A DNA stretch of 64,000 nt from Symbiodinium natans (GCA_905221605.1 CAJNDS010001247.1:186001-250000); one strand, 5' to 3'; shown: positions 50,999 to 60,985, counted from the stretch's first letter. Numbers and translations are program-made. The notes: generated from the letters alone by a model not told the origin.

Positions 50999-51487
50999 CT
51001 AAACCCGCTTCAGAGCTCCTCGTTCTGCTGTTTCGTTGCAGCGGCTCTCCTTCAGCTTTTCTGTCACGGCCTCTGACAGCTTTGGCCACATAGGCCCCTT
51101 GACCGGGGTGTAACAGATTTCCGGCAGGTACGCTTTTGGACTTTGCATGGCCGAGGCATAGACAACCTTGTACGTGACGGAGCCGAGGTCGTCGACTTGG
51201 TGCTTCTGCATGTTCTCTGGGTTCAGCAAGAAGCGCTGTCGGTCAATCTCGGCGTTCGTGTAAGGAAGCCACGTTCCCTCGCTCAGCCGGCCCACGGGGA
51301 AGGAGTCCACGAAGGTTACCTCGCCCGCTAAGTGGCTCGTCTTGCTTACGGCGATGGCAAATCTTCCTCGCTTGCGCAGGTTCGAGCCTCGCAGCTCCCA
51401 CATCTTGCCGTTCCAGAAAATGCGGTCGACCCACTCGCGTTTCACGACCAGCGCTTGCTGCAGAAATGGCTCTGCCGGCGCAGCCAT
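50999..51487 (-). CDS. ASCH-domain (PUA-like) protein, 162 aa
   Basis: The frame starts at ATG 51487 (MAAPAEPFLQQ). Residues 12-66 carry the ASCH signature: VKREWVDRIFWNGKMWELRG matches the GxKxxExR core, then RGRFAIAVS and AGEVTFVDS form the expected strands. Near the C-terminus ICYTPVKGPMWPKL fits the closing YxPxxG...WxxL strand. ASCH proteins are small RNA- or nucleotide-binding modules; the ligand here is unknown. The stop codon is made by GTTTAG of a telomere-type block (ALKRV-stop), so CGG|GTTTAG could instead be a splice donor and the true protein may be longer. Confidence 0.75.
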   Translation of the reverse strand: MAAPAEPFLQQALVVKREWVDRIFWNGKMWELRGSNLRKRGRFAIAVSKTSHLAGEVTFVDSFPVGRLSEGTWLPYTNAEIDRQRFLLNPENMQKHQVDDLGSVTYKVVYASAMQSPKAYLPEICYTPVKGPMWPKLSEAVTEKLKESRCNETAERGALKRV

Positions 51488-51799
51488 GGCGAGCTCGGCT
51501 GCTGCTCGTTTCTACAGCTGGCGCTGTTCTGGCTACGTCCGCTCTCAGCCTGATCCTTTGTGCCTCGAGCCCAGGAGCTGCACCGCGCATCCTCCCTCTA
51601 CAAACGCATGAGCAAAGCCAGCAGCTAGCATCCATATATGCGCCAAACGGGAGCTGACATTTCGCCGACACAAGTGTGTAGCACCCTCCTTGGAAGGCTT
51701 TGAGTTGCTTTGGGTAAGCCCCGAGCCCTAAAGCACTCAGAACGAACAACGAGACTGCCCTTCGAGAGTTGGAAGGGATAGGTGTGCTTACAGGTCAGC

Positions 51800-51963
51800 A
51801 CATACATACATACATACATACATACATACATACATACATACATACATACATACATACATACATACATACATACATACATACATACATACACGCATACACA
51901 CATACATACATACATACATACATACATACATACATACATACATACATACATACATACATACAT
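51800..51963. repeat. (CATA)n microsatellite
   Basis: About 40 tetranucleotide units with one CGCATACACA interruption; open on both strands only because it is a repeat. Confidence 0.95.
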
Positions 51964-52089
51964 GGTAAGCTCTGGCCCTCAATCCCCCCCCCCCAACACA
52001 AACCCTAAACACTGACTCCCCAAACTCAAGAAGGTCCTAAACCCTAAACCCTCAACCTCAACCCTAAACCCTAAACCCTAAAAGCGCAG

Positions 52090-52199
52090 GCTGGCCCCTA
52101 CTCAAAAAAAGAACGAAGTGCAGTCTGTGGGAGCCCCGGCTTCGCCAAGATTTCGGCCAGGCCGTCACAGGGGCACTCCCCCAAGGACATCCACCTTGG
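52090..52199 (+). CDS. Exon W1, 36 codons
   Basis: GCGCAG acceptor after CCCTAAA; LAPTQKKNEVQSVGAP, RPGRHRGTPPR; TTGG|GTTTAG donor. Confidence 0.65.
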
Positions 52200-52440
52200 G
52201 TTTAGGGTTTAGGGTCTAGCGTTTGGGGTTTGGGGTTTAGGGGGTTTAGGGGGTTTAGGGGGTTTAGGGGGTTTAGGGGGTTTAGGGGGTTTAGGGGGTT
52301 TAGGGGGTTTAGGGTTTAGGGGGTTTAGGGTTTAGGGTTTGGGGTTCGGGGTTTGGGGTTTGGGGTTTGGGGTTTGGGGTTTGGGTTTGGGGTTTGGGGT
52401 TTGGGATTTAGGGCTTGGGGTTTAGGAGCTTGAGGGTTCA
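52200..52440. repeat. GTTTAGGGG / GGGTTTGG variant arrays
   Basis: Runs of the 9-bp unit GGGGGTTTA followed by 7-bp TTTGGGG units. Confidence 0.9.
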
Positions 52441-52696
52441 GAAGGACTTGTCGAGTTCTGGCCAGAGGTGGAGTCCAGGATTTAGAGTTTAGGTTAGGGG
52501 GTTCAGGGTTTAGTAGCACGGAATTATGCAGCCCGCGGTCCCTGCACCCCAAACCCTAAACCCTAAACCCTAAACCCTAAACCCTAAACCCTGAGCCCTA
52601 AACCCTAAACCCTAAACCCTAAACCCTAAGCCCTATACCCTAAACCCTAAACCCTAAGCCCTAAACCCGAAACCCCCCAGGCCCCCGGAAAAAAAG

Positions 52697-52736
52697 GCTG
52701 GAGCCTTCAACCTGAGCTGTCGAAAAACAAACCGCG
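52697..52736 (+). CDS. Exon W2
   Basis: AAAAAG acceptor after a nearly 500-nt intron built of TTTAGGG then CCCTAAA arrays; joins W1 in phase (G-WSLQPELSKNKP); donor GTTCAGG. Confidence 0.5.
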
Positions 52737-53036
52737 GTTCAGGTTTCAGGGTCAGGGTTTATAGGGTTTATAGGGTCTATAGGGTTTAGGGTTTAGGGTT
52801 TCGGGCTTGAGCTTCGTAAATGAAGCTCTTTGCAACTTCGCAACCCTTAAGCCCTTACCCCTTAACTAAAGGCTCCAGCCCTACTTAACCCTTCATCAAT
52901 GCCTGCAACCTTCCCTAAACCCTAAACCCCTAAACCCTAAACCCCTAAACCCTAAACCCTAAACCCTAAACCCTAAACCCTAAACCCTAAACCCTAAACC
53001 CTAAACCCTAAACCCTAAACCCTAAACCCTCCCTAA

Positions 53037-53168
53037 AACCTTAAAACCTTAAAACACTAAAACCCTAAAACCCTAAAACCCTAAAACCCTAAAACCCTAA
53101 AACCCTAAAACCCTAAAAACCCTAAAACCCTAAAACCCTAAAACCCTAAAACCCTAAAACCCTAAAAC
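53037..53168. repeat. CCCTAAAA 8-bp variant array
   Basis: About 15 units of an 8-bp repeat, following a pure 7-bp CCCTAAA array. Confidence 0.95.
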
Positions 53169-53211
53169 CCTCAACCCTCAACCCTCAACCCTAAACCCTA
53201 AACCCACCAAG

Positions 53212-53280
53212 GGCCGCGCGAACCCAGCCTCTCCTGCGCAAGGTCCAGGGGCTCCTTTGCCGGAGCCTCTCAGGAGTAGG
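53212..53280 (+). CDS. Exon X1
   Basis: CACCAAG acceptor after a CCCTAAA array; GRANPASPAQGPGAPL; AGG|GTTTAG donor. Confidence 0.6.
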
Positions 53281-53546
53281 GTTTAGGGTTTAGGGTTAGG
53301 GTTTAGGGTTTAGGGTTTAGGGTTTAGGGTTTAGGGTTTAGGGTTTAGGGTTTAGGGTTTAGGGTTTAGGGTTTAGGGTTTAGGGTTCTGATGCCGCTTA
53401 TCACCGCGTGGTATTTAGGGTTCAGGATTTGGGGTTGGGGTTTGAAGGGAAACATCCCAGAATGACATTCTGGGGATTCAATACCACATACTCCAGAATC
53501 TTTCTGGAATCCTCATTCGCGAACTTTCGTGCACTCCGTAATTAAG

Positions 53547-53582
53547 TGGCGTCGGGCTCTGCGCGCAATCTCGGAATCTCCA
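53547..53582 (+). CDS. Exon X2
   Basis: ATTAAG acceptor; phase 0 with X1; WRRALRAISESP; donor GTCTAAAC leading into CCCTAAA repeat. Confidence 0.55.
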
Positions 53583-53716
53583 GTCTAAACCCTGAACCCT
53601 AAACCCTGAACCCTAAACCCTAAACCCTAAACCCTAAGCCCTAATTTATAAACCCTAAACCCTAAACCCTAAACCCTAAACGACCCCTAAGTCCCTAAAC
53701 CCTAAACCCTAAACCC

Positions 53717-53821
53717 TTAAGGGTCCATGTACCTAAATAAGGAATGCTTGGGCCTTAAAGTCCCTGTATAGGACGTACGTTAGGGCCCAAGCACTCCCTA
53801 TTTAGGGACATGGACCCTTAG
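53717..53821. mobile_element. IE-2 copy
   Basis: Full palindrome; its CCCTTAG is the acceptor for exon X3. Confidence 0.85.
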
Positions 53822-53886
53822 TCGACAACAGTAGCCCAACATTCTAAATCTATGCCGGCTGTTCTCGCACGCCCGGAAAGCTATAG
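53822..53886 (+). CDS. Exon X3 after IE-2
   Basis: Starts after CCCTTAG of IE-2; phase 0 with X2; STTVAQHSKSMPAVLA, RPESY; donor GTAGAA. Confidence 0.65.
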
Positions 53887-53920
53887 GTAGAATAGACCCT
53901 AAACCCCGAATCCCAGCCAG

Positions 53921-53999
53921 TGAATTCGTATTCATTCAGTCCTACGTAGTTTGTCTCCAAGGAGCTTCTTCGAGACAGTCCGCAAGACCGCATGCATAA
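53921..53999 (+). CDS. Exon X4, terminal, with stop
   Basis: AGCCAG acceptor; joins X3 in phase (S-EFVFIQSYVVCLQGAS); ends PHA then TAA. Confidence 0.6.
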
Positions 54000-54263
54000 A
54001 CCCCGAATCCCAAACGCACTGCAATCAACCTGAAACCTTGAAGCGTAAAGCCCTAGACCCCAAACCCAGGTCCTCAACCCTCAACCCTAAGTGTTTAGCT
54101 ACTATAAAAAACTCTAAATTGCCCTTATGAGGAACATTTCGATTTTGGGGGGTTTCTTGAGCAATTCGTGGGCTAGTGGTTGTAGAATCCGAACCCTAAA
54201 CCCTAAACCCTGAACCCTGAACCCTAAACCCTAAACTCTGAACCCCCCATAAAAGCCAGAGAG

Positions 54264-54299
54264 CCCTTGGAAAACGTGACCGGGCTCCCAGCTGCCGCG
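54264..54299 (+). CDS. Candidate exon
   Basis: AGAGAG acceptor; PLENVTGLPAAA; GTAGGCG donor, or open to a TAA at 54330. Confidence 0.4.
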
Positions 54300-54334
54300 G
54301 TAGGCGAGAGCGATCGCGGCCGGGGCACCTAACA

Positions 54335-54373
54335 ATGGCAACAGTGAGACGGTTTGGAACTCGAGGTCCTTGG
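54335..54373 (+). CDS. Candidate first exon
   Basis: ATG start; MATVRRFGTRGPW; TGG|GTTTAG donor. Confidence 0.35.
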
Positions 54374-54894
54374 GTTTAGGGTTTAGGGTTTAGGGTTTAG
54401 GGTTTAGGGTTTAGGTTTTAGGTATGGGCTTAGGGCTAAGGGCTTAGGGTTTAGGGTTTAGGGTGTCGGGTTTAGGGTTTATTAAGATGCGGGGTCTAGG
54501 GGTCCAGGGCGAAGGTTTCTGGGTGGAAAAACCCATGTTCTGATTTGTGCTCTAAACCCACTGAAAATTACTTATGAGTAGCTTCGCTTATAAGGAAAGA
54601 AGGGGAATTAACAATTATCCCAAAGCACAACCCAGTTTTAGAAGGAGCCCTGCTGCCTAAACCCAAAAGGTTTGGGGTTTAGGGTTCAGCTGGGGTCTAC
54701 TGGGTTTTCCATTTTTTTTGCGAACCTTTGGGAGTCCATAAGGATTGCAATTACCCTAGCAGGTTAAAGGTTACCTACTCTACTACCCTAAACCCTAAAC
54801 CCTATGACCCTATAAACCCTAGAAATCCTAAAAAACCCATAAGCCCTATAACGCCTATAAACCCTAAATCGGTTTTGGGGGTCTATAAGGCTAT

Positions 54895-55079
54895 ACTTGG
54901 AGCTTCATGGCACGTATTAACCAATTGAAACTGTACTTGACGCTGTACTTATACACCCCCTTCAGTGCCCTAATAAGTACAGTTACCTTAATTTTAGAAT
55001 CTGAACCCAAAACCCTAAACCCTAAACCCTAAACCCTGCAGTTATAACTCGTTAATGATAAGTACCATGAACCTCCAAG
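54895..55079. mobile_element. IE-3 copy with CCCTAAA block
   Basis: Left ACTTGGAGCTTCATGG, right ACCATGAACCTCCAAG; CCCTAAA units at about 55010-55038. Confidence 0.8.
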
Positions 55080-55153
55080 TAAGGTATTGAAAGAACCAGC
55101 AGTCGATCTTGTGCATCTCAGGTTTGGGAGGGCATGTTGCATCTTGGCGAAGG
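55080..55153 (+). CDS. Candidate exon after IE-3
   Basis: CTCCAAG end of IE-3 as acceptor; KVLKEPAVDLVHLRFG, CCILAK; GTTTAG donor into a 170-bp TTTAGGG array. Confidence 0.6.
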
Positions 55154-55322
55154 GTTTAGGGTTTAGGGTCTAGGGTTTAGGGTTTAGGGTTTAGGGTGTA
55201 GGGTTTAGGGTTTAGGGTTTAGGGTTTAGGGTTTAGGGTTTAGGGTTTAGGGTTTAGGGTTTAGGGTTTAGGGTTTAGGGTTTAGGGTTTAGGGTTTAGG
55301 GTTTAGGGTTTAGGGTTTAGGG
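55154..55322. repeat. TTTAGGG array
   Basis: About 24 units directly after the exon at 55080-55153. Confidence 0.95.
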
Positions 55323-55368
55323 TAACTCTGAACCCCAAGGCCCAAAGCAAACCCTAAGCTTCGAAAAG

Positions 55369-55455
55369 GCGGTGGGCCTTGCTTCGCGGTCGCCGGCGTG
55401 CCGGTGCGATGTCGCGCGTGGAGGGGCTGGAGCCGTGCATCCTGATTTATACAGG
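55369..55455 (+). CDS. Exon Y1 before IE-1
   Basis: GAAAAG acceptor, 28 codons (RWALLRGRRRAGAMSR, VEGLEPCILIYT), IE-1 donor ACAGG|GTGG. Confidence 0.6.
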
Positions 55456-55674
55456 GTGGGGCCCCCTTACTATACTAACTGTAGTTAAGGGACTTATAAC
55501 CTAACTTAGGGTCCTTATAACCCCAAACCAATTATAATTATTCTGGCCCCTACAGGGTGGGGCCCCCTAGTTATAAGTAGAGTTATAAGGGCCCTAAATT
55601 GGGTTAGAAGGACCCTAAGTTAGGTTATAAGTCCCTTAACTACAGTTAGTATAGTAAGGGGGCCCCACCCTGTA
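55450..55674. mobile_element. IE-1 composite, truncated plus full copy
   Basis: Left two-thirds of one copy (55450-55524), about 25 bp of other sequence, then a complete copy 55551-55674. Candidate intron 55456-55675. Confidence 0.85.
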
Positions 55675-55675
55675 G

Positions 55676-55697
55676 GTTCTTGGCTACACTCAGAAGG
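55676..55697 (+). CDS. Short exon Y2 between IE-1 and IE-7
   Basis: Bounded by the CTGTAG of IE-1 and the GTAGC donor of IE-7; in phase with Y1 (G-FLATLRR). Most of it is IE-7 flank sequence. Confidence 0.35.
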
Positions 55698-55790
55698 GTA
55701 GCTAAACATTAAAATCTTAGCTGCCTTATTCAGAAACCCAATAAACCCAAAAAGGCGAAGGATCTAAAGTTACAGTAAAGTACCACAAAG
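55684..55790 (+). mobile_element. IE-7 copy 2
   Basis: Nearly identical to the copy at 5961, immediately right of an IE-1 copy. Confidence 0.8.
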
Positions 55791-55884
55791 AGGTGAGGGG
55801 GCTTCGGGTTCAGGGTTTAGTGATTAGGCGGTTTAGAGTTTCGGGCTTCGGGATTTTTGTGTTTTGGGTTCGTTGGGGTATAAG

Positions 55885-55953
55885 GGGCCTGTAAATGTAC
55901 TATAGCTACACTTATGATTAAGTATTGGGCTACAAGTACCCTGAACCTCCAAG
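55885..55953. mobile_element. IE-3 right half
   Basis: Ends TGAACCTCCAAG, acceptor for the exon at 55954. Confidence 0.65.
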
Positions 55954-55983
55954 CGTCAGCTTCTGGACTGTCCGGTCAACAAG
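55954..55983 (+). CDS. Candidate exon after IE-3
   Basis: CTCCAAG acceptor; RQLLDCPVNK; donor GTTCCAAA. Phase 0 with the next island. Confidence 0.45.
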
Positions 55984-56058
55984 GTTCCAAAAGCCCTAAA
56001 ACCTAAACCGCTTAAACCCTAAACCTAAACCCTAAACCCTAAACCCTAACTGGTGCAG

Positions 56059-56110
56059 CTTCGCCTCTTCCAGACACTGGAATCTCCCCAGGGACGGGGG
56101 AGACCAAACA
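56059..56110 (+). CDS. Candidate exon
   Basis: GGTGCAG acceptor; LRLFQTLESPQGRGRP; 3' end unclear. Confidence 0.45.
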
Positions 56111-56335
56111 CCCCCTTAAACCCTTAAACCCTCTCAGGGTTTAGGGTTTCGGGTTTGGGGTTTCGGGTCGAAGGGTTTGAGGGCTTGAGGGTGAAAACTT
56201 TTGAGCCCTCATGAACCTCCGCCCAAACCCTTCAACCCCTTAATCCCTTAAAACCTGATCAACCCCCCAAAGCCCCCAGACTCTGAAACCCTTCAACCCC
56301 TTAGCCTTAAACCCTTAAACCAAGTCTGGAGCCCT

Positions 56336-56454
56336 AAACCCTAAACCCTAAACCCTAAACCCTAAACCCTAAACCCTAAACCCTAAACCCTAAACCCTAA
56401 ACCCTAAACCCTAAACCCTAAACCCTAAACCCTAAACCCTAAACCCTAAACCAC
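56336..56454. repeat. CCCTAAA array
   Basis: About 17 perfect units. Confidence 0.95.
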
Positions 56455-56745
56455 CCTAAACCAAAAAAACCTAAACCCTAAACCCTAAACCGTAAAACCA
56501 AGTCTGGAGTTCCCTGCACAGGGTTTGGGGGGGCCGCGGGGAGTTGTAGGCTTCGGGTTGCTTTGCCCTGAATCCAGCCCTGCAGTTGGGGGGTTACCAG
56601 AACTCCACCCAAAACCCTGTAAACGCAAAACCTTGCAAACCCTAAACCCTAAACCCCCAAACCCTAAACCCTAAACCCCAAACCCTAAACCCCAAACCCC
56701 AAACCCAAAACCCCTTGGGGGGGGGGGGGGGGGGGCGGCGGGGAG

Positions 56746-56822
56746 GCGTTCAACTTGGCTGAGTGCTGAGCTCGAGGAGGTATCGGAGCCGCGCGGGGCT
56801 AACACAGGCGGGCCTGGTCGCA
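56746..56822 (+). CDS. Candidate exon
   Basis: GGGGAG acceptor after a G run; RSTWLSAELEEVSEPR, GANTGGPGR; A|GTTTAG donor. Confidence 0.45.
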
Positions 56823-57164
56823 GTTTAGGGTTTTAGGGTTTTAGGGTTTAGGGTTTAGGGATCCCCCACCTATTGCTGTGGTGGGACCTAAAAAATGGCC
56901 AGTCCTTTTTCGGAGGTCTGTTTTCAAAAAAAAGACACATTCTGTCCATTTATCGGTCCGTCCCTACCTTTTGCCCCTCAACATGACTGAAGACCCCCCA
57001 CCCCCCCCCCCCCCCCCCCGCAGCCCTCCCCTCCCAGCTGGGTTGTCTCTGTGCTGCACACGGCCACAAGAAATAATGGACAGAACTGCTGCTTGACGTT
57101 CTCTCTTTTCTCGGCTGCTCCCCGCAGTCCTGGTATGTGTGAGATTGTGAGGCGCTGCCCCGTT

Positions 57165-57482
57165 GCTAGAACCCGAGAAGGAGAAAGCAGAGCAATTGGG
57201 AATTGTGCAACAGAGGGGACAACCATGCACCAGACCGAGAGCCCAGTAAACCAACAGCTGACTGGTTCACAGTGGCAGAAAACGGACAACGTCGCACCAA
57301 AAGGTCCAGCCCGGCTGCACGCCACCACGGGAGGAGGAGCCTCACACACTCCGACGGTCCATTTTCCAGGAGGAGTTCCCTGGGACGCGAGAAACCCAAA
57401 ACAGGAATTCTGCAACAGCGGGGGGCAGCCATGAGAGCCCAGGAAACCAACAGCTGACTGCCTCACAGTGGCAGAAAACGGG
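57165..57482. repeat. Diverged tandem duplication, about 200 bp
   Basis: AACCAACAGCTGACTG and CACAGTGGCAGAAAACGG occur in both units, offset by about 196 bp. Open frames exist on both strands, so I call no gene. Confidence 0.7.
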
Positions 57483-57845
57483 GTTTGGGGATGTCTGAGG
57501 TTTTCCAGCCTGTGTTCGGGCTGAGGCCGCTCGCAGGCTCAAAGAGCCAGGTATCTATCAAATGCCATGGCGCTCTGCGCATCCCCCCCTCCCCCTCTTC
57601 TGGGGAGCTTTTCTTAGTGACTGACATGGAGAAATCATAAGCCAACATAATAAAGGCCAGATGACCTTCGCAGGCCCTTTTGTCCATTATTTACCTTCTG
57701 TTTCTGATCCCGAGGACTCCCTAGGAAATCCCTCAGTATATCCATCGAGACGAATGGGGGGTCCGTGAACCCGGAAAAAAGGCCACTTTTAAAGGCCATA
57801 TGGACCTAGGTCCTGGCCCTGTCCTTTTTTTAGGGTGGTGGGGGA

Positions 57846-58323
57846 TAGGGTTTTAGGGTTTTAGGGTTTAGGGTTTTAGGGTTTTAGGGTTTTAGGGTTT
57901 TAGGGTTTTAGGGTTTTAGGGTTTTAGGGTTTTAGGGTTTTAGGGTTTTAGGGTTTTAGTGTTTTAGGGTTTTAGGGTTTTAGGGTTTTAGGGTTTTAGG
58001 GTTTTAGGGTTTTAGGGTTTTAGGGTTTTAGGGTTTTAGGGTTTAGGGGTTTTGGGGTTTAGGGTTTAGGGTTTTAGGGTTTTAGGGGTTTTTTAGGGGG
58101 TTTTAGGGTTTTAGGGTTTTAGGGTTTTAGGGTTTTAGGGTTTAGGGGGTTTCAGGGTTTTAGGGTTTTAGGGTTTTAGGGTTTTAGGGTTTTAGGGTTT
58201 TAGGGTTTAGGGTTTTTAGGGTTTAGGGTTTAGGGGGTTTAGGGTTTAGGGTTTCAGGGTTTAGGGTTTAGGGTTTTAGTTTTAGGGTTTTAGGGCTTTA
58301 GGGTTTTAGGGTTTTAGGGTTTA
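57846..58323. repeat. TTTTAGGG 8-bp variant array, 0.48 kb
   Basis: The longest repeat block in the window; nearly all units are TTTTAGGG with occasional TTTAGGG and G-run changes. Confidence 0.95.
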
Positions 58324-58411
58324 GAACAGCCACGAACAGCAGCCACGTCCAATGACATGCAAAGCATGCACACCTAAACCGTGACCCCGAAACCCTAAAC
58401 CCAACTACTGG

Positions 58412-58480
58412 AGCGAATGAGCGCGCACCTTTGGAGCCCGACACCCTGATGGTTGTAGGTTTCACTGCCCCCAATCTTCC
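58412..58480 (+). CDS. Candidate exon
   Basis: CTGGAG acceptor; NERAPLEPDTLMVVGF, TAPNLPK; 3' end at CCCTAAA. Confidence 0.35.
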
Positions 58481-58560
58481 AAAAACCCTAAACCCTACAC
58501 CCTAAACTAAACCCTACACCCTAAACCCTAAACCCAAAACCCCCAAACCCTAAACCGCAG

Positions 58561-58666
58561 TAGAACCTGCAGAAAGGTGGGCATTAAATTGGGATCCGGA
58601 GGTGATCTTGTGCCCGTGCATCTCACAACCTTTCTTCAGAGGTCAACGTGGAAGGGCACTGGAAGG
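58561..58666 (+). CDS. Candidate exon
   Basis: ACCGCAG acceptor after CCCTAAA; EPAERWALNWDPEVIL, CISQPFFRGQRG; GC donor GCTTATGG. Confidence 0.55.
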
Positions 58667-58851
58667 GCTTATGGTGGGGGGGGAGGGCGTTTATCACAAA
58701 AAGACTCGCCCCTAAACTGCCGTACATTTTAGTAAGTTCGTCCAAAATTTAAAACTTGGGGGGCGGGGTGGGGGGGGGTATTGTTCAGGGTGTACAACTA
58801 GGGTCGATAGGGTCCATGGCTCAGGGGTATATGTGCATACTACGCAATTGT

Positions 58852-58922
58852 CAGGGTAGCCTCTGGACTGCGTCGTCGCCGGCAACCCGCTTTCGGGCCT
58901 GCAGCATCAGCTCTTATGCTCC
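58852..58922 (+). CDS. Candidate exon
   Basis: TGTCAG acceptor; two open frames (VASGLRRRRQPAFGPA or GSLWTASSPATRFRAC); the second stays open to 58983. Confidence 0.4.
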
Positions 58923-59116
58923 ATTTCGGGGGCTGAGGGCTTCGCGTAGAGCCTGTACCCACCGAAATACCTTAAAGCTTTAGGGCACCTCAACGAGGGC
59001 TTTTTCTTACAGGGTTTGCACTGGGGGTTCTACTAGGAGGTCTTGCGGGTTTTGGGGCTTGGGGATTTTGGGGCCCTAAACCCTAAACTCTAAACCCTAA
59101 ACCCTAAGTTCAGAGG

Positions 59117-59189
59117 TCCGGCGTACCGCTGAAGCAGGCTATGTGAGATGCCAGAAGGAAGAAGACCTACACAGGAGACCTTGAACGCC
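59117..59189 (+). CDS. Candidate exon
   Basis: TCAGAG acceptor; VRRTAEAGYVRCQKEE, DLHRRP then TGA; a GA donor (GAGACC) is an alternative. Confidence 0.45.
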
Positions 59190-59385
59190 TGGGCCATCAA
59201 AAATGAGAGGCTAGTTAACCCCCGGGGGTTTAGGGTTTAGGGTTTAGGCTTTAGGCTTTAGGGTTTAGGGTTGGAAGGCGGAAAGGACCCAACATTTCTC
59301 ATCAGTCCAGGCCCAAAGCTCCCCCGCCGAAAAAAAGAGAACATGGCTTACTTGGAGGTTCAGGGTACTTCTAATCCCAACTGTC

Positions 59386-59490
59386 CCTAAGGGTCCATGT
59401 ACCTATATAGTATATACTTGGGCCTTAAAGGGTTTCCCATAGTAGCTGTAGGGCCCAGGTATGTGCTATATAAGTCCATGGACCCTTAGG
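59386..59490. mobile_element. IE-2 copy nested in IE-3
   Basis: Inserted about 35 bp inside the left end of the IE-3 element at 59350. Confidence 0.8.
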
Positions 59491-59534
59491 GTATAACTGA
59501 CTATAACTGAACTTCTAAGCCCCCCGAAGTCCCT

Positions 59535-60435
59535 TAACCTGCTCTTTCTCTTCAGGCTGGAAATTAAGCCTTTTCAGTTTCAGGCGCCTGAACAGGGTTG
59601 AGCCCTGAAAAAGCGCCTGCAGGCGTTTTCTTGGTTTCAAGTAGCCGGGGCATGCCGGGGCTTGCTGGATGAGGCTTGCGGAAATGTGCTCATAGACCGG
59701 TCTAGCAGCCGGCTACCATGGATGCAGCTTCGATGAACATCGTCCTTGGCTGCACCCATCTGCCTTTGTCGCTTATTAAACTCATTGCCATAGTGTGCAA
59801 TATGAAATGGCCTGACGACATGTGCAAAGCCTGCTTAAACTGTCTTTGCGTGCTCTCGGTTGTCTGCAGACTGAGCAGCCTGGCATGCCGAATGTGAGAA
59901 GCACCTGCCCTATCCTTCTCATATCATGCCAGTGACGATGTTTGCAGTGATTTTGGGCAAAAATCACAGGCGTTTTCTGCCATCATTCAGGCGTTTTGCG
60001 GCGTTACTCAGGCGTTTTTTGCCGTAGGGCTAAATTTTGGTGTTTCTGAGCCTTCTACATCCTTTGCTGAGTGATTTGATTTGTGGAGTTCTGTGACCTT
60101 GGAAAATGGCCTCGTAGTTGCAGCACAACAGTCCTTTAACCTGGACACAGAGATGCTGGAGCAGGAAATCCTGGAGCCTTGCTTGATAATATCCGCGCAC
60201 CGGGAAGATGCGTTGATTTTGCGCCGCTGTCACTAGGTATAGTGGTCCTGTTCCCCTGCTCACGTATCTTTGCTTGTTAAAAAGGTCATGTACTGCCAAA
60301 ACCCGCTCAAAAGCACAACATTGCTTCAGGAGGCTTCAGGCGTTTTTTCAGGCCTCAGGCGTTTTCCCCAGGTTATGGCCAAATATCCCGCCTAAAGGGC
60401 TTCAGGCTGATTATTCAGCCTGCGGAATTTAGAGG
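59535..60435. repeat. Insert carrying many CAGGCGTTTT motifs
   Basis: CAGGCGTTTT or close variants occur at least six times, with GCGCCTGAA/TTCAGGCG palindromes near both ends. A minus-strand 89-codon frame lies at 60030-60299, unrecognised. Confidence 0.6.
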
Positions 60436-60745
60436 AAGTCCTCTAAGTAGGCTATAAGTAGACTTATAATCGGGGTCCTAAGTACCCATGAACCTCCAAG
60501 CAGGGTATCGAAACAGGACCCCGAGCAGGCCCTCCAACAATGAAACCCCTGAGCCCTACACCGCGCAAACCCTCAACCCAAAAAACCCTCAACCCACGGC
60601 CACAAACTTTCACTTCAAACCAAAAACCCTAAACCCTGTAAACCCTCTAAACCCTAACCTAACCCTAAACCCTATGAACCCTAAACCCTAAACACTAAAC
60701 CCTGAAACCCCCTAAAAGCCCTAACCCTAGACCCATTTCTAAAAG

Positions 60746-60769
60746 CCAGCAAACCACCGTACCCTAAGG
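60746..60769 (+). CDS. Candidate short exon before nested IE-2/IE-7
   Basis: AAAAG acceptor; SKPPYPK; IE-2 donor AAGG|GTCC. Confidence 0.35.
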
Positions 60770-60985
60770 GTCCATGTACATATATAGTACATACCTGGGC
60801 CCTAAAGCTACTACATGGGAAGCCCTTTAAGGCCCAAGTATATACCACATAGGTACACTCAGAAGGGTAGCCAAAAAGGAAAATTTTAGCAGCCTTATTA
60901 AGAAACCCAGTAAACCCAATAAGGCTAAGGATCTAAAGTTACGGTAAAGTACCACAAAGATCCTATATAGGTACATGGACCCTTA
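60763..60985. mobile_element. IE-2 copy with IE-7 inserted
   Basis: Right arm is split by an IE-7 copy at 60853-60959; ATAGGTAC occurs on both sides of the insert. Confidence 0.8.
60853..60959 (+). mobile_element. IE-7 copy 3, inserted in IE-2
   Basis: Same orientation and ends as the other two copies. Confidence 0.8.

Larger units (their letters stand above)
59350..60500. mobile_element. IE-3 copy enlarged by two insertions
   Basis: Intact ends about 1.15 kb apart; contains an IE-2 copy and a roughly 900-bp unrelated insert (about 59535-60435). Confidence 0.75.

Noticed and set aside
51243-51749. 168-aa minus-strand ORF overlapping the ASCH gene
   Set aside because: Out-of-frame shadow of the ASCH coding region; composition is Ala/Arg-rich with no motif.
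51769-52015. Open frames of His/Tyr/Ile/Thr or Met/Tyr/Val/Cys repeats on both strands
   Set aside because: Translation of the (CATA)n microsatellite.
56964-57466. Overlapping ORFs of up to 162 aa on both strands
   Set aside because: They follow a diverged tandem duplication with no clear coding strand.
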